Shown in pieces: positions 43,814 through 53,190 of a stretch of DNA of 64,000 nucleotides. The DNA is taken from the NCBI GenBank assembly GCA_020544565.1, contig CP078014.1:243687-307686 (forward strand), given 5' to 3'. The notes beneath the pieces are model-generated. The model saw only the letters and a program-made list of their open reading frames with translations. It was not told the origin of the DNA and did not search any database. The stretch's first letter is position 1, and each line of letters begins with the position of its first letter. The translations under genes were made by a program, and so were the position numbers. This DNA comes from Bradyrhizobiaceae bacterium. Lineage in GTDB: Bacteria > Pseudomonadota > Alphaproteobacteria > Rhizobiales > Xanthobacteraceae.

Positions 43814-44899
43814 ATGGTTACAATAAAACCCGAAAAACTCATCGGCTTCGTGGCCGATATCTTCGCGCGCGTCGGCTCCTCGAAAGCGGAGGCCGATCGC
43901 GTCGCCACCTATCTCGTCACCGCCAACCTCACCGGGCACGACAGCCACGGCGTCATCCGCGTGCCGAAATATGTCGGCTGGGTGCAGGACGGCTCCATCA
44001 TTCCCGACCAGACCATCAAGCTGGAGGTCGATACGCCGTCGCTGGCGGTGATCGACGGCGGCTTCGGCTTCGGCCAGACGGTGACGCCGCAGGCGGTGCG
44101 CGTCGGCATCGACAAGTGCAAGGCCAACGGCCTCGCCGCCATCACGCTGAAGAACTCCGGCCATCTCGGCCGCGTCGGCGACTGGGCGGAAATGGCGGCG
44201 GCGGAAGGGCTGATCTCGATCTTTTTCGTCAACGCCGCCGGCTCGGTGCTGGTGGCGCCGTTCGGCGGGGTGGCGCGCAAACTGTCCACCGCGCCCTATT
44301 GCGTCGGCATTCCGCGTCCCGGGCAGAGGCCGGTGGTGCTGGACTTCGCCACCTCGCTGGTGGCCGAAGGCAAGGTGATGGTGGCGAGCCGCGGCGGCAA
44401 GGCGCTGCCCAGAGGCGCGCTGATTTCCGAGGACGGCAACCTGACCGAGGACCCGCACGAGCTGTACGGCCCTTACGAGCCGACCGGGCCGCGCGACCAC
44501 GCCAAGGGCACCGGCGCGATCCGCGCCTTCGGCGAGCACAAGGGCTCCGGCCTCGCGCTGATGTGCGAACTGCTCGGCGGCGCGCTCACCGGCAACGGTG
44601 CGACCAGCACCGGCCGCCGCTTCGCCAATGGCATGCTGGGGATCTTCATCGATCCAAAAGCGGTGGACCCGGCGCATTTCTTCGACGGCGAGGTGGCGCG
44701 TTACATCGCCTATTTCAAGGACAGCAAGCTGGCCCATGGCCACGACGCGGTGCTCATTCCCGGCGAGCCGGAGGCGGCGAGCCGCGCCGCGCGCACCGCG
44801 AACGGCGTGCCGTTGACGGACGACACCTGGGCCTCCATCGTCGCCGCCGGCCGCGCGCTCGGCATCGACGAGGCGGCGGTGAAGGCGGCGGAGGCTTGA
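43814..44899 (+). CDS. Ldh family (malate/L-lactate/ureidoglycolate-type) dehydrogenase
   Basis: NAD(P)-dependent oxidoreductase of 361 residues in the Ldh2/YlbC/YbiC family, which oxidises 2-hydroxy acids or reduces 2-keto acids and imino acids. The active-site histidine motif GHDSHGVIRVPKY is at residues 41-53, and the GHKGSG-like EHKGSGLALMCELLGGALTG near residue 238 is the other family marker. It starts three bases after livF, hinting that its substrate may be what that transporter imports; the HpaI-type aldolase gene follows after a repeat. This pairing suggests catabolism of a hydroxy or sugar acid. Confidence 0.88.
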   Translation: MVTIKPEKLIGFVADIFARVGSSKAEADRVATYLVTANLTGHDSHGVIRVPKYVGWVQDGSIIPDQTIKLEVDTPSLAVIDGGFGFGQTVTPQAVRVGIDKCKANGLAAITLKNSGHLGRVGDWAEMAAAEGLISIFFVNAAGSVLVAPFGGVARKLSTAPYCVGIPRPGQRPVVLDFATSLVAEGKVMVASRGGKALPRGALISEDGNLTEDPHELYGPYEPTGPRDHAKGTGAIRAFGEHKGSGLALMCELLGGALTGNGATSTGRRFANGMLGIFIDPKAVDPAHFFDGEVARYIAYFKDSKLAHGHDAVLIPGEPEAASRAARTANGVPLTDDTWASIVAAGRALGIDEAAVKAAEA

Positions 44900-44927
44900 T
44901 CCAGTGTGGACGATGAAGCTCTTTTCT

Positions 44928-45044
44928 TCACCTCTCCCGTGGGGAGAGGTCGACTTCGCGGTAGCGAAGTCGGGTGAGGGCGTACGATCTATCGATAGAT
45001 TGAGAGCCCCTCACCCCAACCCTCTCCCCACCGGGGAGAGGGGG
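44928..45044. repeat. Intergenic repeat, family D copy 1
   Basis: The element contains the nested hairpins CTCTCCC...GGGAGAG and GACTTCGC...GCGAAGTC, then GGGTGAGGGCGTA, the palindrome TCTATCGATAGA (44988-44999), and CCCCTCACCCC. An inverted copy lies at the right end of the window (63928-64000). It separates the Ldh-family and aldolase genes. Confidence 0.75.
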
Positions 45045-45111
45045 TGCATCGTGCATGTGGGGGCGACGACGCCTTAAGAACTGAAAACAAGAGAAACGAA
45101 CGGAAACAACA

Positions 45112-45888
45112 ATGGCAAACAAGGTCAAGGAACTCTGGGCGGCCGGCAAGGTGGTCGTCAACGGCTGGTTGGCGATCCCGTCGGGCTTTTCCGCCGAGGT
45201 GATGGCGCAGTGCGGCTTCGACAGCGTCACCGTGGATATGCAGCACGGCGTGCAGGACTATCAGTCGATGATCCAGTGTTTCCAGGCGATGCAGGCGCAT
45301 CCGGTGACGCCGATGGTGCGCGTGCCGTGGAACGAGCCCGGCATCATCGGCAAGGTGCTGGACGGCGGCGCCTATGGCGTGATCTGCCCGATGATCAACA
45401 CCAAGGAGGAGGCCGAGCGCTTCGTCGCCGCCTGCAAATATCCGCCGCGCGGCACCCGCAGCAACGGCCCGATCCGCGCCATGATGTACGGCTCGGCCGG
45501 CACCTACCAGCAGACCGCCAACGACGAGACCCTGTGCATTCCGATGATCGAGACCAAGACGGCGGTGGAGAATCTGGACTCCATTCTCGACGTGCCCGGC
45601 ATCGCCGGCGTCTATATCGGGCCGTCCGATCTCGGCTTCTCCTACGGCCTGCATCCGACGCTGGACCGCACCGAGCCGGAGATGCTGGCGATCTACGAGA
45701 AGGTGGTGAAGGCGTGCGACAAGCGCGGCATCTTCCCCGGCATCCATTGCAGCGGCCACGCCGGCGCGACGCTGGCGATCCAGCGCGGCTTCCGGCTGGT
45801 GACGGTGCTCAACGACAGCGGCCTTTTGGCGATGTCGGCCAAGAGCCATATCGGCGAGATCCGGAAGAACTCCGGCGGCAAGGCGTGA
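45112..45888 (+). CDS. HpcH/HpaI family aldolase (2-keto-3-deoxy acid aldolase type)
   Basis: Class II pyruvate aldolase of 258 residues with a TIM-barrel fold. The catalytic pair Asp42-His45 lies in VDMQHGVQDY, metal ligands are expected from the glutamate in CPMINTKEEAE or PMIETKTAVE and the aspartate of YIGPSDLGFS. The family cleaves 2-keto-3-deoxy (or 4-hydroxy-2-keto) acids to pyruvate and an aldehyde. Neighbouring dehydratases would supply such substrates, so it is a good candidate for a Dahms-type cleavage of a sugar-acid product. Confidence 0.9.
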   Translation: MANKVKELWAAGKVVVNGWLAIPSGFSAEVMAQCGFDSVTVDMQHGVQDYQSMIQCFQAMQAHPVTPMVRVPWNEPGIIGKVLDGGAYGVICPMINTKEEAERFVAACKYPPRGTRSNGPIRAMMYGSAGTYQQTANDETLCIPMIETKTAVENLDSILDVPGIAGVYIGPSDLGFSYGLHPTLDRTEPEMLAIYEKVVKACDKRGIFPGIHCSGHAGATLAIQRGFRLVTVLNDSGLLAMSAKSHIGEIRKNSGGKA

Positions 45889-45937
45889 GGTGAGCGAGGT
45901 TCGATGTGAGGCAATGGTCTTGCACTGATGCATGATC

Positions 45938-46059
45938 GTCATGCCCGGGCATAGCCCGTCGAAGACGGGCGTGAACGCCCTTATGTGCCGGGCATCCACG
46001 CCTTTCTTGTTGTAAGATTTTGAGACGTGGATGGCCGGGACGATGCCCGGCCATGACGG
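45938..46059. repeat. Intergenic palindromic repeat, family A copy 3
   Basis: Contains CGTCATGCCCGGG, GGGCGTGAACGCCC, CCGGGCATCCACG, then GACGTGGATGGCCGGG and GCCCGGCCATGACG. GGGCGTGAACGCCC is also present in copy 1 (34250-34263). Confidence 0.8.
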
Positions 46060-46105
46060 AGCAAAGATTGCGTGATGCCCGGCATCCGGGAAAAATACGA
46101 CCTTT

Positions 46106-46231
46106 CGTCATTGCGAGGAGCGTGAGCTCCGAAGCAATCCAGCTCTTTGACTTGGTGAAATCTGGCTGGATTGCTTCGCGGAGCCTGTGCTCGGACGGCG
46201 CGGAGCGCCGATCAGAGTGCTCGCAATGACG
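46106..46231. repeat. Intergenic palindromic repeat, family B copy 2
   Basis: Arms CGTCATTGCGAG and CTCGCAATGACG enclose AAGCAATCCAG and CTGGATTGCTTCGC, the most complete copy of this family in the window. Confidence 0.8.
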
Positions 46232-46283
46232 AGATTGGGTCAAACGATCGCAGCAATGAGAGAACTGCAATAAGGATATAGCC

Positions 46284-47807
46284 ATGGCCGCCAGCCCCGT
46301 GATCCGGCTTCACCCCGACGACAGCGTGGTGATCGCGCGCGCGGCTCTGTTGCCCGGCGCGGAAGTGGCGCAGGGTGTTGTCGCAGCCGAGCGCATTCCG
46401 GCGGGACACAAGGTGGCGGTGAAACCCATCGCTGTCGGCGAGCCGGTGATGCGCTACGGCCAGATCATCGGCTTCGCCACCAAGCCCATCGCGCCCGGTC
46501 AGCATGTTCATGTGCAGAACATCGGCATGGGCGAGTTCTCCAAGGACTATGCCTATGGCGTGGATGTGAAGCCGACGCCGAATTTCGATCTGCCGGCGAC
46601 GTTCGACGGCATCCGCCGTCCGGACGGCCGGGTGGCGACGCGCAACTATATCGGCATCCTCACCTCGGTGAACTGCAGCGCCCATGTCGCCGACATGGTG
46701 GCCGAGGTGTTCAAGAAGAATCCCTTCACCGGCCACGATCCGCTGGCGGACTATCCCAATGTCGACGGCGTGGTGGCGCTGACCCACAAGACCGGCTGCG
46801 GCATGACCCAGCTCGAACCGCTCACGGTGCTGCGGCGGACGCTCGGCGGCTACGCGCGGCATGTGAATTTTTCGCACGTCATCATTCTCGGGCTCGGCTG
46901 CGAGATGAACCAGATCGGCGGCTTCCTCGAGGAGCAGCGGCTGGCCGGCCGGCTGCGCTCGCTGGACATCCAGGACGTCGGCGGCTCGCGCAAGACGGTG
47001 GAGAAGGCCATCGCCTTCGTGCGCGAGGTGCTGGCGGAATCCAACAACGTGCGGCGCGAGCCGTGCCCGGCCAGCGAACTCACCGTGGCCCTGCAATGCG
47101 GCGGCTCCGACGGCTATTCCGGTGTGTCGGCCAATCCGGCGCTGGGGGCGGCCAGCGATCTTCTGGTGCGGCACGGCGGTTCGGTGATCCTGTCGGAGAC
47201 CCCGGAAACCTATGGCGCGGAGCATCTGTTGACGCGTCGCGCCGTCAGCCCCGAGGTCGGCGAGAAGCTGGTGGCGCTGATGCGGTGGTGGGAGGACTAC
47301 ACCCGACGCAACAATGCCGAGATGGATTCCAACCCGAGCCCCGGCAACAAGGCGGGCGGCCTCACCACCATTCTGGAGAAGTCGCTCGGCGCGATGGCCA
47401 AGGCCGGCAGCACCAATCTCGTCGACGTGGTCGGCTATGCCGAGCCGGTGACGCGCAAGGGCTTCACCTTCATGGACACGCCGGGCTTCGATCCGGTCGC
47501 CGCCACCGGGCAGGTGGCGGGCGGGGCCAATCTGGTCTGCTTCACCACCGGGCGCGGCAGCGTGTTCGGCTGCAAGCCGTCGCCCTCGATCAAGCTCGCC
47601 ACCAACACGCCGATGTACCGGCGCATGGAGGACGACATGGACGTCAATTGCGGCACCATCCTCGACGGCGAGGAGAGCGTGCAGCAGTGCGGCCAGCGCA
47701 TCTTCGACCTGATTCTGCGTGTCGCTTCCGGCGAGCAGACCAAGAGCGAGGCGTTCGATTTCGGCGCGGCCGAATTCGCGCCGTGGGTGCTTGGGGCGAC
47801 GATGTAG
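46284..47807 (+). CDS. UxaA family altronate/galactarate-type dehydratase
   Basis: A 507-residue sugar-acid dehydratase with an N-terminal SAF domain (about residues 1-75, IRLHPDDSVVIARAALLPGAEV) and the long UxaA_C catalytic domain. Conserved cysteines and histidines lie in SVNCSAHVAD, THKTGCGM, LGLGCEMNQ, LQCGGSDGYSG and VDVNCGTILDG; members use iron to dehydrate D-altronate, D-galactarate or related acids to 2-keto-3-deoxy acids. The full SAF+C architecture is the UxaA/GarD form. It lies between an aldolase gene and an IlvD/Edd dehydratase gene, so it probably feeds the same aldol-cleavage step. Exact substrate is uncertain. Confidence 0.9.
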   Translation: MAASPVIRLHPDDSVVIARAALLPGAEVAQGVVAAERIPAGHKVAVKPIAVGEPVMRYGQIIGFATKPIAPGQHVHVQNIGMGEFSKDYAYGVDVKPTPNFDLPATFDGIRRPDGRVATRNYIGILTSVNCSAHVADMVAEVFKKNPFTGHDPLADYPNVDGVVALTHKTGCGMTQLEPLTVLRRTLGGYARHVNFSHVIILGLGCEMNQIGGFLEEQRLAGRLRSLDIQDVGGSRKTVEKAIAFVREVLAESNNVRREPCPASELTVALQCGGSDGYSGVSANPALGAASDLLVRHGGSVILSETPETYGAEHLLTRRAVSPEVGEKLVALMRWWEDYTRRNNAEMDSNPSPGNKAGGLTTILEKSLGAMAKAGSTNLVDVVGYAEPVTRKGFTFMDTPGFDPVAATGQVAGGANLVCFTTGRGSVFGCKPSPSIKLATNTPMYRRMEDDMDVNCGTILDGEESVQQCGQRIFDLILRVASGEQTKSEAFDFGAAEFAPWVLGATM

Positions 47808-47822
47808 GATTTGCCGTCGGCT

Positions 47823-47950
47823 TGTGCCCCGGACGCGGCGCAGCACCCTTGTGGTGCGCCGCTGAGCCGGGGCCGTTCCGGATACCGTGCATGGGACGGT
47901 CCCGGTTCTGCAAAGCAACGCTGACGCGTTGCATTGCGCCCGGGACACGG
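47823..47950. repeat. Intergenic repeat, family C copy 1
   Basis: A GC-rich element beginning CCCCGGACGCGGCGCAGC, with GTTGCATTGCGCCCGGG near its end, matches 52271-52395. The mirrored CCGGTTCTGCAAAGCAACG and CGGGTCTGCACCGCACCG segments confirm that the two are homologous. Confidence 0.65.
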
Positions 47951-47957
47951 CATTCGC

Positions 47958-47983
47958 GTCGTCCCGGCGCACGCCGGGACGAC
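47958..47983. repeat. Perfect 12-bp-arm hairpin
   Basis: GTCGTCCCGGCG (47958-47969) and CGCCGGGACGAC (47972-47983) are exact inverted arms with a two-base centre. It follows the family C repeat and lies 75 bases before the next gene; no T tract follows, so a classical terminator is unlikely. Confidence 0.65.
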
Positions 47984-48058
47984 CCATAGAACAGACTTTT
48001 GCCTCGCCCCTGAAATGCTTCTAATCTGCCGCCGCAAATCACGGCGGTGGAACGACAC

Positions 48059-49765
48059 ATGACCAGGGGTCTCAAGAAGGGGCTGACCAGCTACGGCGAT
48101 CCGGGATTTTCGCTGTTCCTGCGCAAGGCCTTCATCAAGGCGATGGGCTATTCCGACGACGCGCTGGAGCGCCCCATCGTCGGCATCACCAACACCTACA
48201 GCGACTACAACCCCTGCCACGGCAACGTGCCGCAGCTGATCGAGGCGGTGAAGCGCGGCGTCATGCTGGCCGGCGCGATGCCGATGGTGTTTCCCACCAT
48301 CTCCATCGCCGAAAGCTTTTCGTATCCGACCTCGATGTATCTGCGCAACCTGATGGCGATGGACACCGAGGAGATGATCCGCGCCCAGCCGATGGACGCC
48401 GTCGTCCTCATCGGCGGCTGCGACAAGACGTTGCCGGCGCAGATCATGGCCGCGGTCAGCGCCGATCTGCCCACGGTGGTGGTGCCGGTGGGGCCGATGG
48501 TGGTCGGCCATCACAAGGGCGAGGTGCTCGGCGCCTGCACCGACTGCCGCCGCATGTGGGGCAAGTATCGCGCCGGCGAGATCGACGATCAGGAGATTGA
48601 GGCGGTCAACGGCCGTCTCGCGCCCTCCGTCGGCACCTGCATGGTGATGGGCACCGCCTCGACCATGGCCTGCGTCACCGAGGCGCTCGGCCTGTCGCTG
48701 CCGATGAGCGCCACCATTCCCGCGCCGCATTCGGAACGGGTCCGCTCGTCCGAGCTGGGCGGCCGGCGCGCCGCCGAAATGGCGGTGAGCGGAGGCCCGA
48801 AGCCGAGCGAGCTTTTGACGCCGGCCGCGTTCCGCAATGCTCAGGTGGTGCTGCAGGCCATCGGCGGCTCCACCAACGGGCTGATCCATCTCACCGCCAT
48901 CGCCAACCGCACAAAGCATCGCATCGACCTCGATGCCTTCGACCGGCTCGGGCGCGAGGTACCGGTGCTGGTCGACCTCAAACCGTCCGGCGCGCACTAC
49001 ATGGAGCATTTCCACCACGCCGGTGGTGTGCCGAAATTGATGAAGCAGCTCGGCGACCTGATCGATCTCGACCAGAAGACGGTGGCGGGCGGCACGCTGC
49101 GCGATGTCGTCGCGGTCGCGGAAGAGGTGCCGGGACAGGACGCGATCCGGCCGCGCGACAACCCGATCAACGCGCAGGGCGCGATGGCGGTGCTGCACGG
49201 CAATCTCGCCCCGCGCGGCGCGGTGATCAAGCAGTCGGCGGCGTCGCCCAGGCTGCTGCAGCACACCGGCCGCGCCATCGTGTTCGAGTCGGTCGAGGAC
49301 ATGACGCTGCGCATCGACGATCCCGATCTCGATGTGAGCGCGGACGACGTGCTGGTGCTGCGCAACGCCGGGCCGAAGGGCGCGCCGGGCATGCCGGAGG
49401 CGGGGTATCTGCCGATCCCGCAGAAGTTGCTGCGCGCCGGCGTCAAGGACATGGTGCGCATTTCCGACGCGCGCATGAGCGGCACCGCGTTCGGCACCAT
49501 CGTGCTGCACATCACCCCGGAATCCGCCGTCGGCGGGCCGCTGGCGGTGGTGCGGACCGGCGACATGATCCGCCTCGATGTCGAAAGACGTCGCATCGAT
49601 CTGCTGGTCGACGAGGTCGAGCTGACGCTGCGCCGGCATGCGCTGCCGCAACCGGCAAAGCCGGAATGGGCGGCGCGCGGCTACGCCCATCTGTTCCACG
49701 AGACCATCACGCAGGCCGACGAAGGCTGCGATTTCGATTTCATGGGACGGGACGGGACGTCCTGA
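48059..49765 (+). CDS. IlvD/Edd family dehydratase (sugar-acid type)
   Basis: Iron-sulfur dehydratase of 568 residues. Three conserved cysteines expected to bind the [2Fe-2S] cluster are Cys53 (YNPCHGN), Cys121 (GGCDKTLPA) and Cys194 (GTCMVMGTAST). The LGACTDCRRMWGKYRAGEI stretch and overall form place it with sugar-acid dehydratases (arabinonate/gluconate/galactonate-like) rather than the branched-chain amino acid enzyme IlvD. The ATG at 48059 is preceded by GGTGG; an upstream GTG at 48047 is possible. An MFS permease follows on the same strand. A second, distinct IlvD/Edd gene lies at 53.3-55.1 kb. Confidence 0.9.
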   Translation: MTRGLKKGLTSYGDPGFSLFLRKAFIKAMGYSDDALERPIVGITNTYSDYNPCHGNVPQLIEAVKRGVMLAGAMPMVFPTISIAESFSYPTSMYLRNLMAMDTEEMIRAQPMDAVVLIGGCDKTLPAQIMAAVSADLPTVVVPVGPMVVGHHKGEVLGACTDCRRMWGKYRAGEIDDQEIEAVNGRLAPSVGTCMVMGTASTMACVTEALGLSLPMSATIPAPHSERVRSSELGGRRAAEMAVSGGPKPSELLTPAAFRNAQVVLQAIGGSTNGLIHLTAIANRTKHRIDLDAFDRLGREVPVLVDLKPSGAHYMEHFHHAGGVPKLMKQLGDLIDLDQKTVAGGTLRDVVAVAEEVPGQDAIRPRDNPINAQGAMAVLHGNLAPRGAVIKQSAASPRLLQHTGRAIVFESVEDMTLRIDDPDLDVSADDVLVLRNAGPKGAPGMPEAGYLPIPQKLLRAGVKDMVRISDARMSGTAFGTIVLHITPESAVGGPLAVVRTGDMIRLDVERRRIDLLVDEVELTLRRHALPQPAKPEWAARGYAHLFHETITQADEGCDFDFMGRDGTS

Positions 49766-49968
49766 ACAAACGGGACGTCATGGACAGGCGAGGGGTCTCT
49801 GCATTGTCCCGTTGCTGATGGCGCGGCAAGGAGGCCGGGCGGTGGCGTGGGATGCCATTGCGGCTGGCGCGGTGCCGGCCTGATCGAGAAGGCGGAATAT
49901 CGGTTCCGGGCCATGGAACCAAAGGCGGGGCTTGCGCTTTTTTTAAGTCTGACAAAGGGGGCCCGCCC

Positions 49969-51285
49969 ATGACCACTCTCACCCTGACCGACGCGGAGCA
50001 CGCCGATCGCCGTCGCCGCATCTGGGCCATCGTCGGCAGTTCATCCGGCAATCTCGTCGAGTGGTACGATTTCTACGCCTACGCCTTCACGGCGCTGTAT
50101 TTCGCCCATGCCTTCTTTCCGCAGGGCGACCAGACCTCGCAACTGCTCCAGACCGCCGGGGTGTTCGCCATCGGCTTTCTGATGCGCCCGATCGGCGGCT
50201 ATATTTTCGGCACCGTCGCCGACAGGTATGGCCGCAAGACGTCGATGGTCACGTCCATCCTGATGATGTGCGGCGGCTCGCTCGCCATCGGCCTGCTGCC
50301 GACCTACGACTCCATCGGCGCGGCAGCGCCGGTGCTGCTGCTGCTGGCGCGGATGATTCAGGGCCTGTCGGTCGGCGGCGAATACGGCACCACGGCGACC
50401 TATATGAGCGAGGTATCGCTGCCCGGCAAGCGCGGTTTCTACGCCTCGTTCCAGTACGTCACGCTGATCGGCGGGCAGTTGCTGGCGTCGCTGGTGGTGC
50501 TGGTCGTCCAGTTCTCGATGACGGATGCGGAACTGCGCGCCTGGGGCTGGCGCATCCCGTTCTTCATCGGCGCGCTGTGCGCCATCGTCGCGCTTTTTCT
50601 GCGCATGTCGCTGCACGAGACGTCATCCGAGAAAAGCCGCTCACAGGAAGGCGCGGGCACGCTGCGCAATATCTTCACCCATCACCTCAAGCCGTTCCTG
50701 CTGGTGCTGGGCTATACCGCGGGCGGATCGCTGATCTTCTACACCTTCACCACCTACATGCAGAAATATCTGGTGAACACGGCGCATATGGATCACCGCA
50801 CCGTCAACGTTGTCATGACCGCGGTGCTGTTCACCTACATGGTGATCCAGCCGCCGTTCGGCGCGCTGTCGGACAGGATCGGCCGCCGCACCCAGATGCG
50901 GCTGTTCGGCCTGTTGTCCGTGCTGACCGTGGTGCCGCTGATGTCGGCGATCGGCACCGTGCAGAGCCCCTACATGGCCTATGTGCTGATCGTGGCCGCG
51001 CTCGCCATCGTGTCGCTCTATACCTCGATCAGCGGCGTGGTGAAGGCCGAGATGTTTCCGCCGGAGGTGAGGGCGCTCAGCGTCGGCTTCGCTTACGCCA
51101 TCGCCAATGCCGGTTTCGGCGGCACGGCGGAGTATGTCGCGCTGTGGTTCAAGGAGCACGGCATCGAGTCGACCTTCTTCTGGTACGTCACCGTGCTGTG
51201 CGCCATCGCGCTGCTCGCTGCGATCGTGATGCCCGATCCCAAGGTCAAGGGCTATCTGCACGGGCACGAGTCGGACCCGGATTAG
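49969..51285 (+). CDS. MFS transporter, metabolite:H+ symporter (KgtP/ProP-like)
   Basis: A 438-residue permease with twelve predicted membrane segments. The N-terminal [17 protein letters not shown] and the loop [14 protein letters not shown] are hallmarks of the MHS branch of the major facilitator superfamily, which imports organic acids such as 2-ketoglutarate, citrate or shikimate. The second-half counterpart is [14 protein letters not shown]. The start at 49969 has an AAAGGGGG ribosome-binding site; the longer open frame is not conserved-looking. Lying between dehydratase and dehydrogenase genes, it is the likely importer of an organic or sugar acid for this cluster. Confidence 0.92.
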   Translation: MTTLTLTDAEHADRRRRIWAIVGSSSGNLVEWYDFYAYAFTALYFAHAFFPQGDQTSQLLQTAGVFAIGFLMRPIGGYIFGTVADRYGRKTSMVTSILMMCGGSLAIGLLPTYDSIGAAAPVLLLLARMIQGLSVGGEYGTTATYMSEVSLPGKRGFYASFQYVTLIGGQLLASLVVLVVQFSMTDAELRAWGWRIPFFIGALCAIVALFLRMSLHETSSEKSRSQEGAGTLRNIFTHHLKPFLLVLGYTAGGSLIFYTFTTYMQKYLVNTAHMDHRTVNVVMTAVLFTYMVIQPPFGALSDRIGRRTQMRLFGLLSVLTVVPLMSAIGTVQSPYMAYVLIVAALAIVSLYTSISGVVKAEMFPPEVRALSVGFAYAIANAGFGGTAEYVALWFKEHGIESTFFWYVTVLCAIALLAAIVMPDPKVKGYLHGHESDPD

Positions 51286-51316
51286 GCGGCGCGTCGTCAT
51301 GCACAATCTCTCTCCG

Positions 51317-51442
51317 GTCGTCCCCGCGCAGGCGGGGACCCATCACCCCTGCATGTAAGGACGACGACGGGAAGACAGTTCCGGCGTCCGTCGCCAGATC
51401 GAGAGTATAGGGAGACTGGGTCCCCGCCTGCGCGGGGACGAC
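51317..51442. repeat. Long intergenic hairpin (family E)
   Basis: Terminal arms GTCGTCCCCGCGCAGGCGGG (from 51317) and CCCGCCTGCGCGGGGACGAC (to 51442) are exact inverted repeats of 20 bases, extended by ACCCA/TGGGT. About 75 bases lie between them. The element sits between the convergent MFS and SDR genes and could end transcription from both sides. Confidence 0.8.
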
Positions 51443-51492
51443 ATCGGGTGTAGCCCACGCCTTTCACGTTACCCCGTCTGACGGGGGGACTA

Positions 51493-52239
51493 TCAATACG
51501 TCGCCCGGCCGCCGGAAATGTCGAACACCGCGCCGGTGGTGTAGAGGCATTCCTCGGACGCCATCCACGCCACCAGCGCCGCCAGTTCTTCCACTTTGAG
51601 GAAGCGCCCGCGGGGAATCTTCGACAGCATGAAGTCGATATGCTGCTGGGTCATCTGGTCGAAGATCGCGGTCTTGGCGGCGGCGGGGGTTACGGCGTTC
51701 ACCGCGATGTCGGTGTTTGCCAGTTCCTTGCCGAGTGATTTGGTCAGCGCGATCACGCCGGCCTTGGACGCCGAATAATGCGACGCGTTCGGGTTGCCTT
51801 CCTTGCCGGCGATGGAGGCGATGTTGACGATGCGGCCATAGTTCTGTTTCGTCATCACCGGCACGATGGCGTGGCAGCAGATGAAGGGGCCGTCGAGGTT
51901 GATCTTCATCACCTGCCGCCATTCGTCGTAGGAAAGGTCGGCGACGGTCTTGTTGACGCCGGCGATGCCGGCGTTGTTGACCAGGATGTCGATGCGGCCG
52001 AACGCCTTCAACGTCGCGTCCTTCGCCTTCTCGACGGCGGCGGGATCGGTGACGTCGACGTCGAGCGCCATCACCGCCGCGCCGATCTCCTTCGCCGTCT
52101 TCTCCGCCAGCGCCGGGTCCAGATCCCAGATCGCCACCCTGGCGCCCGAGGCGACGAAGCGTTCGGTGATGGCGCGGCCGAAGCCCTGCGCGCCGCCGGT
52201 GACGACGGCGCACCGTCCGTTGAGGTCGATTGTGTTCAT
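51493..52239 (-). CDS. SDR family dehydrogenase
   Basis: A 248-residue short-chain dehydrogenase: cofactor motif TGGAQGFGRAI, structural NNAGIAG, catalytic Ser in NIASIAG and YSASK. The aspartate in IWDLD after the second strand suggests NAD(H) rather than NADP(H). The start at 52239 has a GGGAGA site. It is in a minus-strand series with another SDR and the xylonate-dehydratase-like gene and probably oxidises a sugar or keto-deoxy sugar acid; the family is too broad to name the substrate. Confidence 0.87.
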   Translation of the reverse strand: MNTIDLNGRCAVVTGGAQGFGRAITERFVASGARVAIWDLDPALAEKTAKEIGAAVMALDVDVTDPAAVEKAKDATLKAFGRIDILVNNAGIAGVNKTVADLSYDEWRQVMKINLDGPFICCHAIVPVMTKQNYGRIVNIASIAGKEGNPNASHYSASKAGVIALTKSLGKELANTDIAVNAVTPAAAKTAIFDQMTQQHIDFMLSKIPRGRFLKVEELAALVAWMASEECLYTTGAVFDISGGRATY

Positions 52240-52270
52240 GATGGTCTCCCTGAATATCCGTTGTGTTCTG

Positions 52271-52395
52271 TGTCCCGGACGCGGTGCAGCGCCTCTTGTG
52301 CTGCTCCGCAGAGCCGGGACCGCCACAGGCGTCGCGTTTCGTTACGGCCCCGGGTCTGCACCGCACCGCTACGCGCTGCGTCGCGCCCGGGGCAA
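52271..52395. repeat. Intergenic repeat, family C copy 2
   Basis: Begins with GTCCCGGACGCGGTGCAGC and ends with GCGTCGCGCCCGGGGC; homologous to 47823-47950. It lies between two SDR genes of the same strand. Confidence 0.65.
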
Positions 52396-52413
52396 GAAAG
52401 TCGGGGCCTCCGC

Positions 52414-53148
52414 CTACAGCGTCCAGCCGCCGTCGATGATATGGGCGACGCCGGTGGTGAAGGCGCTTTCGTCGCTGGCGAGATAGAGCGCAAGGGCTGC
52501 GATTTCCTCGGCGGTGCCGAGCCGGCCCATGGGCTGACGGCTGACGAACATCTCGCGCCCGCCGCTGCCCAGTGCGGCGGCGCGGCCCAGCATCGACGGC
52601 GTCTCGATGGTGCCGGGACAGATGGCGTTGCAGCGGATGCCCCTGGTGATGAAGTCCGCCGCCACGGCGCGGGTCAGCGCCGCCACCGCCGCCTTGGTGG
52701 CGCTGTAGACGTAGCGGTTCGGCGCGGCCTTGAACACGCCGGCGGCCGAGGCGATGTTGACGATCGCGCCGCCGCCGCCTTCGAGCATCATGGGCAAAAA
52801 GGCGCGGATGGTGCGATGCATGGACTTGACGTTGAGGTCGAACGAGAAGTCCCAGTCCGCGTCCGAACAGTCGAGCACGGTGCCGTTGTGGACGAAGCCG
52901 GCGGCGTTGAGCAGGATATCGACCCGGCCGGTCGCTTTCGCCACGGCTTCGACGGCGGCGGTGTCGCGGACGTCAAGTCGCGCCACCTCTTTGATGCCTT
53001 CGGCGGCGAGCGTGGCGAGCCCTTTCTCGTCCACGTCGGTGGCCACCACATGCGCGCCTTCGCGCGCAAATGCGATGGCGCTGGCGCGGCCGATGCCGGC
53101 GGCGGCGGCGGTGACGAAGGCGCGCTTGCCTTTCAGTCGGTCGGACAT
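52414..53148 (-). CDS. SDR family dehydrogenase, 2-keto-3-deoxy-L-fuconate-dehydrogenase-like
   Basis: A 244-residue SDR with TAAAAGIGRASA as cofactor motif, NAAGFVHNG, Ser in NIASAAG and YSATK. The short loop replacing some of the usual helix (EGIKEVARLDVRDTAAVEAVA) and the overall form recall the DHRS6 / 2-keto-3-deoxy-L-fuconate dehydrogenase branch, which works after sugar-acid dehydration. The acidic residue in ATDVDE points to NAD(H). It lies downstream of the xylonate-dehydratase-like gene on the same strand, so it may act on the dehydratase product. Confidence 0.85.
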   Translation of the reverse strand: MSDRLKGKRAFVTAAAAGIGRASAIAFAREGAHVVATDVDEKGLATLAAEGIKEVARLDVRDTAAVEAVAKATGRVDILLNAAGFVHNGTVLDCSDADWDFSFDLNVKSMHRTIRAFLPMMLEGGGGAIVNIASAAGVFKAAPNRYVYSATKAAVAALTRAVAADFITRGIRCNAICPGTIETPSMLGRAAALGSGGREMFVSRQPMGRLGTAEEIAALALYLASDESAFTTGVAHIIDGGWTL

Positions 53149-53190
53149 GGGTTCTCCTGATGTTTATCGATGTCCCGGATAGCGAAGGTT

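Larger units (their letters stand above)
45889..46283. other. 395-base gap filled by two palindromic repeats
   Basis: The gap between the aldolase and the UxaA-type dehydratase is occupied by a family A element (45938-46059) and, 46 bases further on, a family B element (46106-46231). About 50 bases remain before the dehydratase start. No coding sequence is seen. Confidence 0.75.
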
